From: Sphingopyxis terrae subsp. terrae NBRC 15098
GTDB taxonomy: Bacteria; Pseudomonadota; Alphaproteobacteria; Sphingomonadales; Sphingomonadaceae
Direction: 5' to 3'
Assembly: GCF_001610975.1 (NCBI RefSeq)
Contig: NZ_CP013342.1
Coordinates: forward strand, 3,840,631 to 3,904,630
Length of the DNA stretch: 64,000 nucleotides
Made by a program: the position numbers and the translations under genes. Shown here in pieces: positions 45,550 to 54,565 of this stretch (position 1 is the stretch's first letter; every line of letters starts with the position of its first letter). A model generated the notes under the pieces. The model was given only the letters and a program-made list of their open reading frames with translations. It was not told the origin of the DNA and did no database searches.

Positions 45550-46355
45550 AGATCGCCACTTATAATGTGAACGGGATCAACGGCCGCCTTCCCATTCTCC
45601 TAAGATGGCTGGAGCTGGCGAAGCCCGATATTGTCGTGCTCCAGGAATTGAAGGCACCGCACGCGAAATTTCCCGCGCAGGCGATCGAAGATGCCGGCTA
45701 TGAAGCGATCTGGCGCGGCCAACCCCGCTGGAACGGCGTTGCCATACTGAGCCGCGGCGGCGCCATCCACGAAACGCGGCGCCACCTGCCGGGCGACGCG
45801 GCGGACGATCAGAGCCGCTATATCGAGGCGGCCATCGACGGTATCCTCGTCGCCGGCCTCTATCTGCCCAATGGCAATCCGCGCCCCGGGCCCAAGTTCG
45901 ACTATAAGCTGCGCTGGTTCGATCGCCTTGAGGCACATCTCGCGACGCTCATCGAACTCGACGCACCCGTTGTCGTCGCGGGCGATTTCAACGTGATGCC
46001 GACCGACATCGACGTTTATGCGCCCGAACGCTGGCGGGGGGACGCGCTTTTCGCGCCCGAGGTTCGCGCCGCCTATCAGCGCCTCCTTGACCAGGGCTGG
46101 ACCGACGCCATACGTTATCTTCATCCGGGGGAGACGATCTACAGCTTCTGGCATTATTGGCGCCGTTCCTTCGAGCGCGATGCGGGTCTGAGGATCGACC
46201 ACCTTCTCCTCAACCGCCCTGCGGCAAAGCTGCTGGCCGCGGCTGATGTGGATCGGCGGCCGCGCGAATGGGAAAAGACGAGCGATCATGCGCCTGCGTG
46301 GGCCGAGCTTCGCGCGCGCCGCGCCAAGGGAACGTCGCGCGGCGCCGCGCATTGA
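45546..46355 (+). CDS. xth: Exonuclease III family (AP endonuclease / 3' exonuclease)
   Basis: 269 residues of the EEP fold: IATYNVNGINGRLPILLRWL, DIVVLQELKAP with the metal glutamate, PRWNGVAILSR, VAGLYLPNGNP, VVAGDFNVMPTDIDVY and KTSDHAPAWAEL. It starts at GTG 45546, coupled to ligD. Located between ligD and ku, it may supply 3'-end cleaning for end joining in place of the missing phosphoesterase domain (inference). Confidence 0.9.
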   Translation: MKIATYNVNGINGRLPILLRWLELAKPDIVVLQELKAPHAKFPAQAIEDAGYEAIWRGQPRWNGVAILSRGGAIHETRRHLPGDAADDQSRYIEAAIDGILVAGLYLPNGNPRPGPKFDYKLRWFDRLEAHLATLIELDAPVVVAGDFNVMPTDIDVYAPERWRGDALFAPEVRAAYQRLLDQGWTDAIRYLHPGETIYSFWHYWRRSFERDAGLRIDHLLLNRPAAKLLAAADVDRRPREWEKTSDHAPAWAELRARRAKGTSRGAAH

Positions 46356-46381
46356 GGGGACAGCCCACAAGGAGAGCAAGG

Positions 46382-47269
46382 ATGGCGGCGCGCCCCTATT
46401 GGAAAGGCCAGATCCGACTGGCGCTCGTTTCGATTCCGGTCGAGGTCTATTCGGCGACGAAGAGCGGTGCGACCATTGCGTTCAACCAGATTCACGAACC
46501 GTCGGGCAAGCGCGTCCGTTATGAAAAGGTCGTGCCCGGGATCGGGCCGGTCGATGTCGACGAGATCGTCAAGGGCTTCCAATACGCCAAGGACAAATAT
46601 GTGCTTCTCGACGAGGAGGAGATCGAGGGCGTGAGGCTCGAAAGCCGCAAGACGCTGGAACTCACTCAGTTCGTCGAGGCGAACGACATCGACATGATCT
46701 ATTTCGAGAAGCCCTATTATGTCGTTCCCGCCGACGACTTGGCCGAAGAGGCGTTTGTGGTCCTGCGCGAGGCGCTGCGCCAGACGGGCAGAGTAGGCCT
46801 CGGCCAGCTCGCGATGCGTGGCCGCGAGCATATCGTGAGCCTCAAGCCGTGCGGGCGCGGGCTGGTCATGGAGACCCTGCGCTATGCCGACGAGGTTCAC
46901 AAGGCGGCGAGCTATTTTCGCGACATTCCGGAAGGCAACCCCGACGAGGAACTGCTTGATCTCGCGACGACGCTGATCGACAAGAAGACGGGCAGCTTTG
47001 ACGCGAGCGATTTTCACGATCGCTATGTGGACGCGCTGCGCGACCTCATCGAGCGCAAGAAAAAGGGCAAGACGCTCGACCTCGACGAGAGCGATGCGCA
47101 AGCAGGCGCGGACGGCTCGAACGTCATCGACCTCATGGCGGCCCTTAAGAAATCGATCGGCGACGGCAAGCGCAGCCCTGCGAAACGCACGGCAGGCAAG
47201 GCCCCCGCCACAAGAAGGAAACGCGGCAGAAAGACGCCCGCAAAGGCATCGGCGCGCAAACGGGCCTAG
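46382..47269 (+). CDS. ku: Non-homologous end joining protein Ku
   Basis: 295 residues. The Ku core runs ~1-255 (YWKGQIRLALVSIPVEVYSA, IAFNQIHEPSGKRVRYEKVV, KPYYVVPADDLAEEAFVVLR, MRGREHIVSLKPCGRGLVME). A lysine/arginine-rich C-terminal tail (KRTAGKAPATRRKRGRKTPA) is typical of longer Ku proteins that contact DNA. AAGGAGAGCAAGG before the ATG. Binds DNA ends and recruits LigD; 26 bp after the exonuclease gene. Confidence 0.95.
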   Translation: MAARPYWKGQIRLALVSIPVEVYSATKSGATIAFNQIHEPSGKRVRYEKVVPGIGPVDVDEIVKGFQYAKDKYVLLDEEEIEGVRLESRKTLELTQFVEANDIDMIYFEKPYYVVPADDLAEEAFVVLREALRQTGRVGLGQLAMRGREHIVSLKPCGRGLVMETLRYADEVHKAASYFRDIPEGNPDEELLDLATTLIDKKTGSFDASDFHDRYVDALRDLIERKKKGKTLDLDESDAQAGADGSNVIDLMAALKKSIGDGKRSPAKRTAGKAPATRRKRGRKTPAKASARKRA

Positions 47270-47360
47270 GGTCGTGAGTCATTCCATTTGAGGTAGCATT
47301 TAGGATTGAAGCGGTCGTAAAGGCGCCAGCCACGTCCTTCGCGACGCCTGCAATGTGAGC

Positions 47361-48284
47361 TCAGTTCTCCGCCAGGAAGGCATCCATGGCCGCGTTGACC
47401 GCATCGGGCGCGTCCCACGGCACGAAATGGCCGCAATCGGGCACCTTGACGATGGTGACGCCGGGGACGAGCTTTGCCATTCCTTCGAGATTGCACTGCG
47501 GCAGCGCGACATCGTCGAGCGCCCAGATTACCAGCGTCGGAATATTCAGCGTCGGAAAGGGCGCCGCGGGCGGCTCGGCATAGGGTTCTTCCATCGCGGG
47601 CACCACGAGCGGCGAGGCGCGATACCAGTTGATCATCGCGCGGCAGGCATCGCGATCCTCCCAGTCCTTAAGCAGGCGATCGATCTCGTCGGCGGGTTGC
47701 AGCCCGCCGCTCGGCACCTTTCCCGCAAAGGCGTGGGCGAGCAGCCCCGCGATCCCGTACTCGGCGATGAGTGCATCGCTCGCGGGGTCGCGAAAGGTGC
47801 GGATATATTGGCTCGCCGCGCGCTGCTCGGCATTGACCGCGAGCAGGCGCTGAAAGATCGCCGGATGCGGCGCGTTGGCGATCACCGCGCGCGTCACGCG
47901 CCCCGCCCACGCGGGATGCAGCCCCCCCGGCTGGCCGCCCAGCGCCACCCCCCAGGCGATCGCGCCGCCCCAGTCGTGCCCGACGATGGTGAAGCGATCG
48001 ACGCCCAGCGCGTCGGCGAGCGCGAAGATGTCAGCGATCAGCTTGTCGGGCGTATAGGCCTCGACATCCTGCGGCTTCGACGACCCGCGATAGCCGCGCT
48101 GGTCGGGGGCGATGCAGCGAAAGCGGTCCGCAAAATGCGGCAGTTGATGGCGCCATGTGCGATGCGATTCGGGGAAGCCGTGGAGGAAGATCAGCGCGGG
48201 CGCATCCTTCGGCCCCATGTCGACGACGTCGAGTTCGACTCCGGTCGAAAGTATCACCCGCTGCTGCTCGAAATGGCCGATCAT
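47361..48284 (-). CDS. Epoxide-hydrolase-like alpha/beta hydrolase
   Basis: 307 residues from the ATG at 48284, which follows AAGGAG. Oxyanion motif HGFPES, nucleophile aspartate in VGHDWGGAIAW (~Asp104), acid near WALDDVALP and the base histidine in DCGHFVPWDAP. Cap-domain tyrosines in QYIRTF and NWYRAS favour epoxide hydrolase over haloalkane dehalogenase. Converts epoxides to diols in characterised relatives; the substrate is unknown here. Convergent with ku. Confidence 0.85.
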   Translation of the reverse strand: MIGHFEQQRVILSTGVELDVVDMGPKDAPALIFLHGFPESHRTWRHQLPHFADRFRCIAPDQRGYRGSSKPQDVEAYTPDKLIADIFALADALGVDRFTIVGHDWGGAIAWGVALGGQPGGLHPAWAGRVTRAVIANAPHPAIFQRLLAVNAEQRAASQYIRTFRDPASDALIAEYGIAGLLAHAFAGKVPSGGLQPADEIDRLLKDWEDRDACRAMINWYRASPLVVPAMEEPYAEPPAAPFPTLNIPTLVIWALDDVALPQCNLEGMAKLVPGVTIVKVPDCGHFVPWDAPDAVNAAMDAFLAEN

Positions 48285-48451
48285 GGGCACCGCTCCTTTG
48301 GTTTCGTTTGAAAACCAATCTGGCGAGGATCGCGGCCGCTGGCAAGCCGCAACGGGTGAGGGTAGTGTCTCAGTTTGAATTTTGAATCCGCCGCCGGTGG
48401 AAATCCGGCCGCGATGGGCCTATATGCTTAGCGGAAAGCATAGGAGGCAAT

Positions 48452-48598
48452 ATGGCGTATCAGATTAGTGGACTCGACGAAGACAACCAGCTGTGGATTG
48501 TCAAATCTGACAGCAAGGCGACAGCTGAACATCTGGCCGAAATGTTTCGGAAAGAGGGGTACAGCAATGTTGCGGTTAAGGAACTGCCTGATGCCTAA
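48452..48598 (+). CDS. IS passenger ORF 1, 48 residues
   Basis: Starts MAYQISGLDEDNQLWIVKSD with the ribosome site TAGGAGGCAAT. Sequence is small, acidic and probably beta-alpha folded. No family recognised. Its 3' end overlaps the next ATG (48591). Confidence 0.6.
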   Translation: MAYQISGLDEDNQLWIVKSDSKATAEHLAEMFRKEGYSNVAVKELPDA

Positions 48599-48803
48599 AG
48601 GCCCCCGTGGAGAGAAGCGGCCCGCCGACGCAATCGGCCTTGCCGTGATGATCGGCAAGATCGCGACCGGCGAGATTGAGGACGTGAAAACCGCTGCTGC
48701 GCAACTTGGCAGCTTGGGAGGGCGGAAACGCGCCGAAAAACTGACACCGGAACGCCGGAAAGAGATCGCCAAGGCCGCCGCTGCCAAGCGATGGGATAAA
48801 TAG
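48591..48803 (+). CDS. IS passenger ORF 2, basic 70-residue protein
   Basis: MPKGPRGEKRPADAIGLAVM, then IATGEIEDVK and a lysine/alanine-rich C-terminus (RRKEIAKAAAAKRWDK). I recall similar small basic proteins beside IS elements and in alphaproteobacterial genomes, sometimes labelled RNA-binding. The start overlaps the preceding stop region (ATGCCTAA), suggesting coupling. Confidence 0.65.
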   Translation: MPKGPRGEKRPADAIGLAVMIGKIATGEIEDVKTAAAQLGSLGGRKRAEKLTPERRKEIAKAAAAKRWDK

Positions 48804-48899
48804 CCACACAATTTGCCACGGGATGCTTGCGAAGCTTGGGCTTGTCATCTATATGGGACGCTCAATGATGGAGTGAGTCCCGTGGGAACAGATTTTGTG

Positions 48900-49418
48900 A
48901 TGGCATTGCAGACCGAGGTAAGCGCCCTTGAAAAGGAGCTGTTCGGTGATCCTCGCTATCAAAAGATGGTTGAGGCGAAGCGATTGCTTGCGCTCTATAC
49001 GGGGCGTGAGCCGGATATTGTCGCGACGCCTCGGATTGTTATTGCGAAGAAACCGGACGCGCCAGTAAAGCGCGCCGCGCCGCGATCCCCGGTAAATCAG
49101 GCGATACTGGACACGGCTGCGCAGTTTCTTGCGGGCCGTTCGGCGCCGACGTCAACCGCCGACGTGTTTGATTACGTCGCTGAGCGTCACGATGTCCCAG
49201 GAAAGAATCCCAAGAATAACTTGTCTGCAATGCTGTCCAATTCGTCCCGCTTCCAATCGCACGGACGGACGGGCTGGACGCTTGCCCTAGAAACGCCAGA
49301 GGCCCCAGAGGAACAGCTAGCCCTAGCACCCTCTGAGGCCTCTAATACGATCCCTGCTTCACCAGCAGGGGAACCCGACGTGAGGTCCGTGAACCCGTGG
49401 CCGGGGGGTGGCACATGA
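48900..49418 (+). CDS. IS passenger ORF 3, winged-helix-like protein
   Basis: 172 residues from the ATG at 48900 (a GTG at 48873 is also possible). An N-terminal helical part is followed by residues ~65-125 resembling a HARE-type winged helix: VNQAILDTAAQFLAG, STADVFDYVAERHDVPGKNP, KNNLSAMLSNSSRFQSHGRT, GWTL. The tail is low-complexity (Pro/Glu/Ala). Probably DNA-binding; role unknown. Confidence 0.6.
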   Translation: MALQTEVSALEKELFGDPRYQKMVEAKRLLALYTGREPDIVATPRIVIAKKPDAPVKRAAPRSPVNQAILDTAAQFLAGRSAPTSTADVFDYVAERHDVPGKNPKNNLSAMLSNSSRFQSHGRTGWTLALETPEAPEEQLALAPSEASNTIPASPAGEPDVRSVNPWPGGGT

Positions 49419-49616
49419 TAATATAACACCCTAGTGGCGGTAGCGCGCGGGGTGGTGCCCGCGCGTTTTCCGTTCCCACTATTTCCATAAATCCAAAGCC
49501 TTGTCAACGAGAATCGACGGAATCCCGCGATTCTTGAAACATGTTCGCGTGGCAATTTAATTCAAAATGAACTTTTATGCTTGCAAATGCTTGGGGGTTG
49601 TGTGATTACAATGTGT

Positions 49617-50498
49617 ATGAACAAGCTGCCCCAAGCCAAGCGCACCCAAATCCTCGCAATGCTCTGCGAAGGCTCGTCAATGCGGTCGATCAGCCGCATT
49701 GCTGACGTGTCTATCAATACGGTTTCAAAGCTGCTTATCGAAGCTGGCGAAGCCTGCCTTGCCCTTCATGACGAGCATGTCCGGAACGTGAAGGCGAGCC
49801 GCATCCAGTGCGACGAGATTTGGTCGTTCTGCTACGCAAAGCAGAAGAATGTCGCGGACGCGAAGTCTGCCCCGTCTGGTGCCGGTGACGTTTGGACGTG
49901 GACCGCAATCGACAGCGACACAAAATTGATGGTGTCCTATTTCGTCGGCGACCGTGGCGCGGAAAGCGCAATGATCCTGATGGATGATCTGCGCGACCGC
50001 CTCGCCAATCGCGTCCAGCTCACGACTGACGGCCACAAGGCATATCTTGAAGCGGTCGAAGGCGCGTTCGGCGCTGACGTCGATTATGCGCAGCTTGTGA
50101 AGCTCTATGGCGGCGAAGGCGGCAAGGGTCCGGAAGTTCGCTACAGCCCCGCAGAATGCACCGGGATCAAAAAGCGCCGGGTCGAAGGCAATCCCGATAT
50201 TGCCCACGTTAGCACTTCGCACGTCGAACGCATGAACCTTTCGATCCGGATGCAAAACCGCCGGTTCACGCGACTGACCAACGCCTTTTCAAAGAAGCTC
50301 GACAATCACATTCACGCGCTGGCGCTGTATTTCGCGTTCTACAATTTCTGCCGTATCCACAAGACCCTTCGCGTCACCCCGGCGATGGCTGCTGGCATCA
50401 CTGACCGCCTTTGGTCGCTCGATGATATTGTGGCGAAGATCGACGAGCTAGCGCCCGCTCCCGCGAAACGCGGTCCTTACAAAAAGAGGGTGAAATAA
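49617..50498 (+). CDS. IS1-family-type transposase
   Basis: 293 residues. An N-terminal HTH (QILAMLCEGSSMRSISRIAD, VSINTVSKLLIEAG) precedes a DDE-like core: IQCDEIWSFCYAKQKN, DVWTWTAIDSDTKLMVSYFV, VQLTTDGHKAYLEAVEGAFG, STSHVERMNLSIRMQNRRFT and FYNFCRIHKTLRVTPAMAAG. Proteins of this sequence type are annotated as IS1 family transposase in sphingomonads. A start at 49617 (MNKLPQAKR) is preferred to the upstream ATGs. Confidence 0.88.
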   Translation: MNKLPQAKRTQILAMLCEGSSMRSISRIADVSINTVSKLLIEAGEACLALHDEHVRNVKASRIQCDEIWSFCYAKQKNVADAKSAPSGAGDVWTWTAIDSDTKLMVSYFVGDRGAESAMILMDDLRDRLANRVQLTTDGHKAYLEAVEGAFGADVDYAQLVKLYGGEGGKGPEVRYSPAECTGIKKRRVEGNPDIAHVSTSHVERMNLSIRMQNRRFTRLTNAFSKKLDNHIHALALYFAFYNFCRIHKTLRVTPAMAAGITDRLWSLDDIVAKIDELAPAPAKRGPYKKRVK

Positions 50499-50608
50499 CC
50501 GGCGCGTTATTTCCCATCGATTTGGAGACTCGGAATCCGTCTGCAAATAACGCTCGACTCAAGGGCAGTTATCTGGATTCCTCTAAGTTGATAGCCCCGA
50601 AAACAACG

Positions 50609-50640
50609 AAAGCCCGGTGTTGGCGCACCGGGCTTTCTGT
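50609..50640 (+). terminator. Intrinsic terminator after the IS1-like transposase
   Basis: AAAGCCCGGTG (50609-50619) pairs with CACCGGGCTTT (50626-50636), followed by CTGT. It ends the transposase transcript. Confidence 0.8.
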
Positions 50641-50767
50641 TCGGGGCAAGTTGCGCGTGGTGTCTGGCCAGAGCGCGCAACCGGGTAAATCCCCTGTAGT
50701 GAGGGCCACGTCCCACATTTCAGCGGTGCCCGTCAAGACTGGTCGTATAAGCAAAAGGTAAAATTAT

Positions 50768-50959
50768 ATGAACCGACCAGCAAAGCGCGAGCGCGCACCA
50801 CTGAATGACCAAACCATCCGCGAGATCAGGCGCCGACTTGCCTTAGGGCATTTCCAGCATGATATCGCTGCTGATTTGGGTATCAATCAAGGGCGGGTTT
50901 CCGAGGTGAAGACCGGGAAGCGCCGACCAGCGAACGATAATCATATCGGTAACGCGTAA
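50768..50959 (+). CDS. IS passenger ORF 4, HTH protein
   Basis: 63 residues with one helix-turn-helix: LNDQTIREIRRRLALGHFQH followed by DIAADLGINQGRVSEVKTGK. It could be a regulator of the element. A weak AAAAGGTAAA leader precedes the ATG. Followed by the right terminal repeat. Confidence 0.65.
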   Translation: MNRPAKRERAPLNDQTIREIRRRLALGHFQHDIAADLGINQGRVSEVKTGKRRPANDNHIGNA

Positions 50960-51032
50960 GCAATTTGGACCGGCTGGCCTTCGCAAGGGGGTCAGCCGGT
51001 TTCACGATCTAAATTCAAACTGAGACACTACC

Positions 51033-53257
51033 GGAACTTGATTTAACTTGCATGGCGGTTTTGAAAGGCAGGACGAAATCTAAAAAAAATGGCAGCAAAG
51101 CGTATACCGATTCGACGCTATTAGGGATGCCGCTATTTCATGTGAATGGTTTATTGGCAGTCTTACTAGCCAGTTACCGTAAACAGCGAAAAGTGGTTGC
51201 CATGTACAAATGGGATCCCATGCGCGCGGTTGAGCTGGTTGAACGCGAGAAAATAATCAGCTTTGTCGGCACTCCGGCCATGACGGGAGATATCATGCTG
51301 GCTGCCCAAGACACTGGTCATGATGTCGGAAGTTTGTTGGCCGTTGGCGGGGGCGGTGCTGCGCGCGCTGAATCGCAGGTCAAGGGCCTTGATGACACAT
51401 TCAAAAATGCTAAGCCTGGTACCGCCTGGGGTATGACCGAGACCAATTCCATCGGCACATCTATCGTAGGCGATGATTATCTGAGCAGGCCATCGAGTTC
51501 CGGTCGCGTCAGCGCGGTTCTTGAATTGGGGGTGGTTGATGATGGCGGAAATTTTCTTCCATCAGGAGAGCGCGGAGAATTATTGATCCGAGGCACTTCA
51601 GTTATTCACAAATATTGGGAACGCCCAGACTCCATTGATGATTTTCTAGAAGATGGTTGGTTCCGAACTGGAGATATCGCATATATTGATAAAGAGGGCT
51701 TCTTGTATGTCGTCGACCGACTGAAACAGATCATAATTCGCGGTGGCGAAAACATTGGTTGTAGCGAAGTAGAGTCAGCTTTGGCAGGTTATCCGTCTAT
51801 CATTGAAGCGTGTGTTTATGGTGTGCCTGATGAGAGGCTCGGCGAAGAAGTTGCGGCCACGATATACGCTGACAATCAGGTAGATGTTGCGGCATTGCAA
51901 GAAAGTTTGAAAAGCAAGCTCGCCAATTTCAAGATCCCGAAATATGTCCGGATTTCGGAGACCCCTCTGGCCAGAATTGCATCTGGAAAAATCGACAAGA
52001 AATCGATCCAGAAAGAGCATGTTCTCGAATTGGATACCAAAAAGACTTAGGACAATACCAGAGCTCTCAACACGAAAGCGGAAATCTGGCACCATACTCT
52101 ATTGCACTTGACAGCGCACTAAACCTTTCTGCGATAATGAGGCGTATGGCACCCAGTTATTATGGCTGCACAATATGCTGCCTATTGTCGGTGCTCGGTT
52201 ATTGTTCTGTCTTGAAGTCTGCGCAAATTTTCTTCGAAGTCCTCTTTGCTCAATTTGTAACTAGTCAAGGCGCCAATCATAACAAGATAGATCGCGGTCA
52301 CGATTGGAACGAAATACGCGCCAAGATCCCAAATCGCCTGGTCCGAGACATCATCAACGCTCACCCCTTTTGGGAATTGTGCAAGCGTCAGTACGAAGGA
52401 TGCCATCAACACACCCAAGCCCTGAACGCTCTTTTTCGCAAAAGTTATGGCCGCGGCCAATATCCCTTCAGAGCGCCGCCCGGTTTCCAGTTCTGATTGC
52501 TCTGCCAAATCGGCAAGCATCGAGGCGACCAAAATATTGAAACAAATTATTAGGCCAAGATCAACGATCCCAAAAATCAGGTTAAACCAGAATATGATCG
52601 GATCGCCGTTAGCCGGGAGCATATCAAACAGGCGCATACAAATAGGAATTGGCGCCGCCACAAACGCCACAAGCCCCACAATGATCGCGCCGTTCTTTTT
52701 GCCCATACGCTCAGAAACGAATGGCGCAATCTTAAAGCCGATAAAGGCCGACAGGAAAATCCCGATAGAAAGATAGCCGGTTTCCGCGGGCGTGAATTCC
52801 CAGAAATAGGAAACAAAATACAGATGCAAAGAGGCTTTGAGACCCAAACCCATAGCGCCGAGCATCGAAGCGGCAAAAATCGATACGAACGAGCGATTGG
52901 CAAGCGTTTCAAAAATCTCTTTGAAGATTTTGGGCACTGTAAGTTTGCGTTGTTGGGGCGGGCTATAAAGCGTTGGAATTCTTGAATGCGTGCCCGCCGA
53001 TGACACCATAATAGAGATAAAAATCAACACCGAAGCGATAACGCCATAGGCAGTGTAAGGCGCCCGCGAGCTTACTGCCTCGGACATGGAGCCGGTTACG
53101 AAAAGTGGAAAGACAATGAAGAACATGGCGATGTTCATGAAATTGCCGCCCGACCAGGCAAAGAAATGAGCGTAGCTGATGAGCCTGCTTCTATCGTTGT
53201 AATCCTGAGTCAATTCAGGCGCCAAAGCTATATTGGGCGTTTCAAAAAATGTGATGC
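51033..53257. repeat. Left copy of a 2,225-bp direct repeat
   Basis: Identical to 61775-63999 (offset 10,742). The left edge coincides exactly with the outer end of the IS1-like element. Covers the 3' 60 percent of the acyl-CoA ligase gene and most of the transporter gene. Confidence 0.93.
51034..52050 (+). pseudogene. 5'-truncated acyl-CoA ligase (copy of the 61113 gene)
   Basis: Last ~339 codons of the ligase at 61113-62792, with no differences seen in the protein. The adenylate P-loop part (FTSGSTGHPKG) is missing, cut by the IS1-like element. A start at the ATG at 51052 could give a 332-residue C-terminal fragment, which would be unable to form the acyl-adenylate. Confidence 0.92.
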
Positions 53258-53651
53258 AGGTCCGTGTCAAGACGGATAAACACAACAGATACCAAAAAGT
53301 CTCTGTGTCAGAGAAGCTTTCGGGGGGCATCCAAACTAAGAAAAAACACAGCGCAACCGGAATCGCAGCTCCATACATGAAAGGATGCCGGCGCCCCCAT
53401 CTGGAGCGCAGATTATCCGACCAATAACCCACCAATGGATCGCTTACCGCATCAAAAAGCAGCGATATAAACAGAGCCAGCCCAACCAATCGGGGATCCA
53501 GGCCCACAACCTGGCTGTAAAACGCCAAGAGGTAATAATCGAAGCCGTTGGATTTGATACCAAAGGCCATAGCGCCCATCCCGTAAAAGACGCGCGTGTG
53601 CCAAGGAAGCGGTGGCGTAAACTTGGCTACAATTTGAATTGTCGATTGCAT
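52182..53651 (-). CDS. GPH-type sugar/cation symporter family transporter (MFS fold)
   Basis: 489 residues with ~12 hydrophobic segments. GPH/MelB-like signatures: FDAVSDPLVGYWSDNLRSRW (loop 2-3), GRRHPFMYGAAIPVALCFFL, FFETPNIALAPELTQDYNDR and SRLISYAHFF. Likely carries the growth substrate or an oxidised product across the inner membrane; PegD of the peg operon is also described as a permease, but I cannot compare sequences. Last gene of the PCDH2 arm; convergent with the ligase fragment. A second, incomplete copy ends the window. Confidence 0.85.
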   Translation of the reverse strand: MQSTIQIVAKFTPPLPWHTRVFYGMGAMAFGIKSNGFDYYLLAFYSQVVGLDPRLVGLALFISLLFDAVSDPLVGYWSDNLRSRWGRRHPFMYGAAIPVALCFFLVWMPPESFSDTETFWYLLCLSVLTRTCITFFETPNIALAPELTQDYNDRSRLISYAHFFAWSGGNFMNIAMFFIVFPLFVTGSMSEAVSSRAPYTAYGVIASVLIFISIMVSSAGTHSRIPTLYSPPQQRKLTVPKIFKEIFETLANRSFVSIFAASMLGAMGLGLKASLHLYFVSYFWEFTPAETGYLSIGIFLSAFIGFKIAPFVSERMGKKNGAIIVGLVAFVAAPIPICMRLFDMLPANGDPIIFWFNLIFGIVDLGLIICFNILVASMLADLAEQSELETGRRSEGILAAAITFAKKSVQGLGVLMASFVLTLAQFPKGVSVDDVSDQAIWDLGAYFVPIVTAIYLVMIGALTSYKLSKEDFEENLRRLQDRTITEHRQ

Positions 53652-53836
53652 AATTTCCTACCAATCTTGCTATTGGGGTCCGATCGAACAATCTCCAGAT
53701 CGAAGAATTGCGCCTTCTTTTTCGTCAGATTGACCCAGGCAATCTGCTCTGATCAGTGTGTTTCTTTCTGTTATTCAGCTGCAAATCCTTTTGATAAATG
53801 AACGGCGCGGGGTTGTATCGCCAGCATCAGCCCGCC

Positions 53837-54550
53837 CTATACCACTACGAAACTGAGCGAGCCCAGAGCGCCATAATCCGCTGTGTATTCGCCAATTTCC
53901 GCAGGGACAGCACGCCCGCAAGCCCCGGTTAAAAACAAGGTTTGATCGCCAAGTGGGAAACCTCGCATCCCAGCCTCCTGCCACATCCACCGCGCAGCCT
54001 CCTCAGGCCCATTCAACGCTTCTTCCAAAGCCGCATGATTGGCGCGCGCGCCATTGCAAACAAGCGTCACCCAAGCTGTGTTGAAACTTGCGCTCCATGG
54101 CTGCCAGGCGCCAACAATATAACTCTCGGCGCATAGATTGCAGGCAATCAGACCAGAGGCCGTCATTTCAGATTGCCGGGCAAATTTGGGAAGGACAAAC
54201 TCAATCGCCGGGGCAATCGAAACCGGAGCGCCCTCCTCGTTGACGAGAAGCGCCGCCTCGCATTCAATAAGCCTGCCTTCAACGTAAGGCAGTTTGCAAT
54301 TATTGGGCAGCTTTGCATCAGCATAAAGGCTCCCAATCAGGGCGTGATCTATCTGAAAATATTCCTGTGATTTGCGGTTGGTAACGCCAGCCTTGATGCC
54401 TCCGATTTCGGCATTTGCTCTGAACCTCGATACTTCGTGTTGAAGCCGATAGGCCTGAGGCAAATCCAATTCTCGATCGAATACGGGCAGTTGTGATTGT
54501 TCTGCGATTGCCGATGCCATTGCCTTGGCGAGCGTGATATCAACTAGCAT
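53837..54550 (-). CDS. 2-keto-4-pentenoate hydratase / fumarylacetoacetate hydrolase-like protein
   Basis: 237 residues. MhpD-like fold: AYRLQHEVSRFRANAEIGGI, KAGVTNRKSQEYFQIDHALI, LIECEAALLVNEEG with the metal-binding glutamates, and APAIEFVLPKFA. Characterised members hydrate or cleave 2-oxo acids using Mg2+. No ring-cleavage genes are nearby, so the substrate is probably a small oxo acid from ether breakdown (inference). GGAGTGTGCG before the ATG; 15 bp after tauD-like gene. Confidence 0.75.
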   Translation of the reverse strand: MLVDITLAKAMASAIAEQSQLPVFDRELDLPQAYRLQHEVSRFRANAEIGGIKAGVTNRKSQEYFQIDHALIGSLYADAKLPNNCKLPYVEGRLIECEAALLVNEEGAPVSIAPAIEFVLPKFARQSEMTASGLIACNLCAESYIVGAWQPWSASFNTAWVTLVCNGARANHAALEEALNGPEEAARWMWQEAGMRGFPLGDQTLFLTGACGRAVPAEIGEYTADYGALGSLSFVVV

Positions 54551-54565
54551 CGCACACTCCGCCTG

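Larger units (their letters stand above)
48361..51032. mobile_element. IS1-like element with passenger genes (2,672 bp)
   Basis: Perfect 22-bp terminal inverted repeats: 48361-48382 (starting GGTAGTGTCTCAGTTTGAAT) and 51011-51032. The transposase at 49617 is of the kind annotated as IS1 family, and the GGTAGTG end fits IS1. The element also carries at least three upstream small ORFs and one downstream, making it about three times normal IS1 length. The flanking 9-bp sequences differ, so no target duplication survives; the right end abuts a truncated ligase gene exactly at the start of the 2.2-kb repeat. A deletion adjacent to the IS is the likely cause. Confidence 0.85.

Noticed and set aside
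52137..52496. Frame 119 aa on the + strand after the ligase fragment
   Set aside because: Antisense to the transporter 3' end; present in both repeat copies only because the DNA is duplicated.
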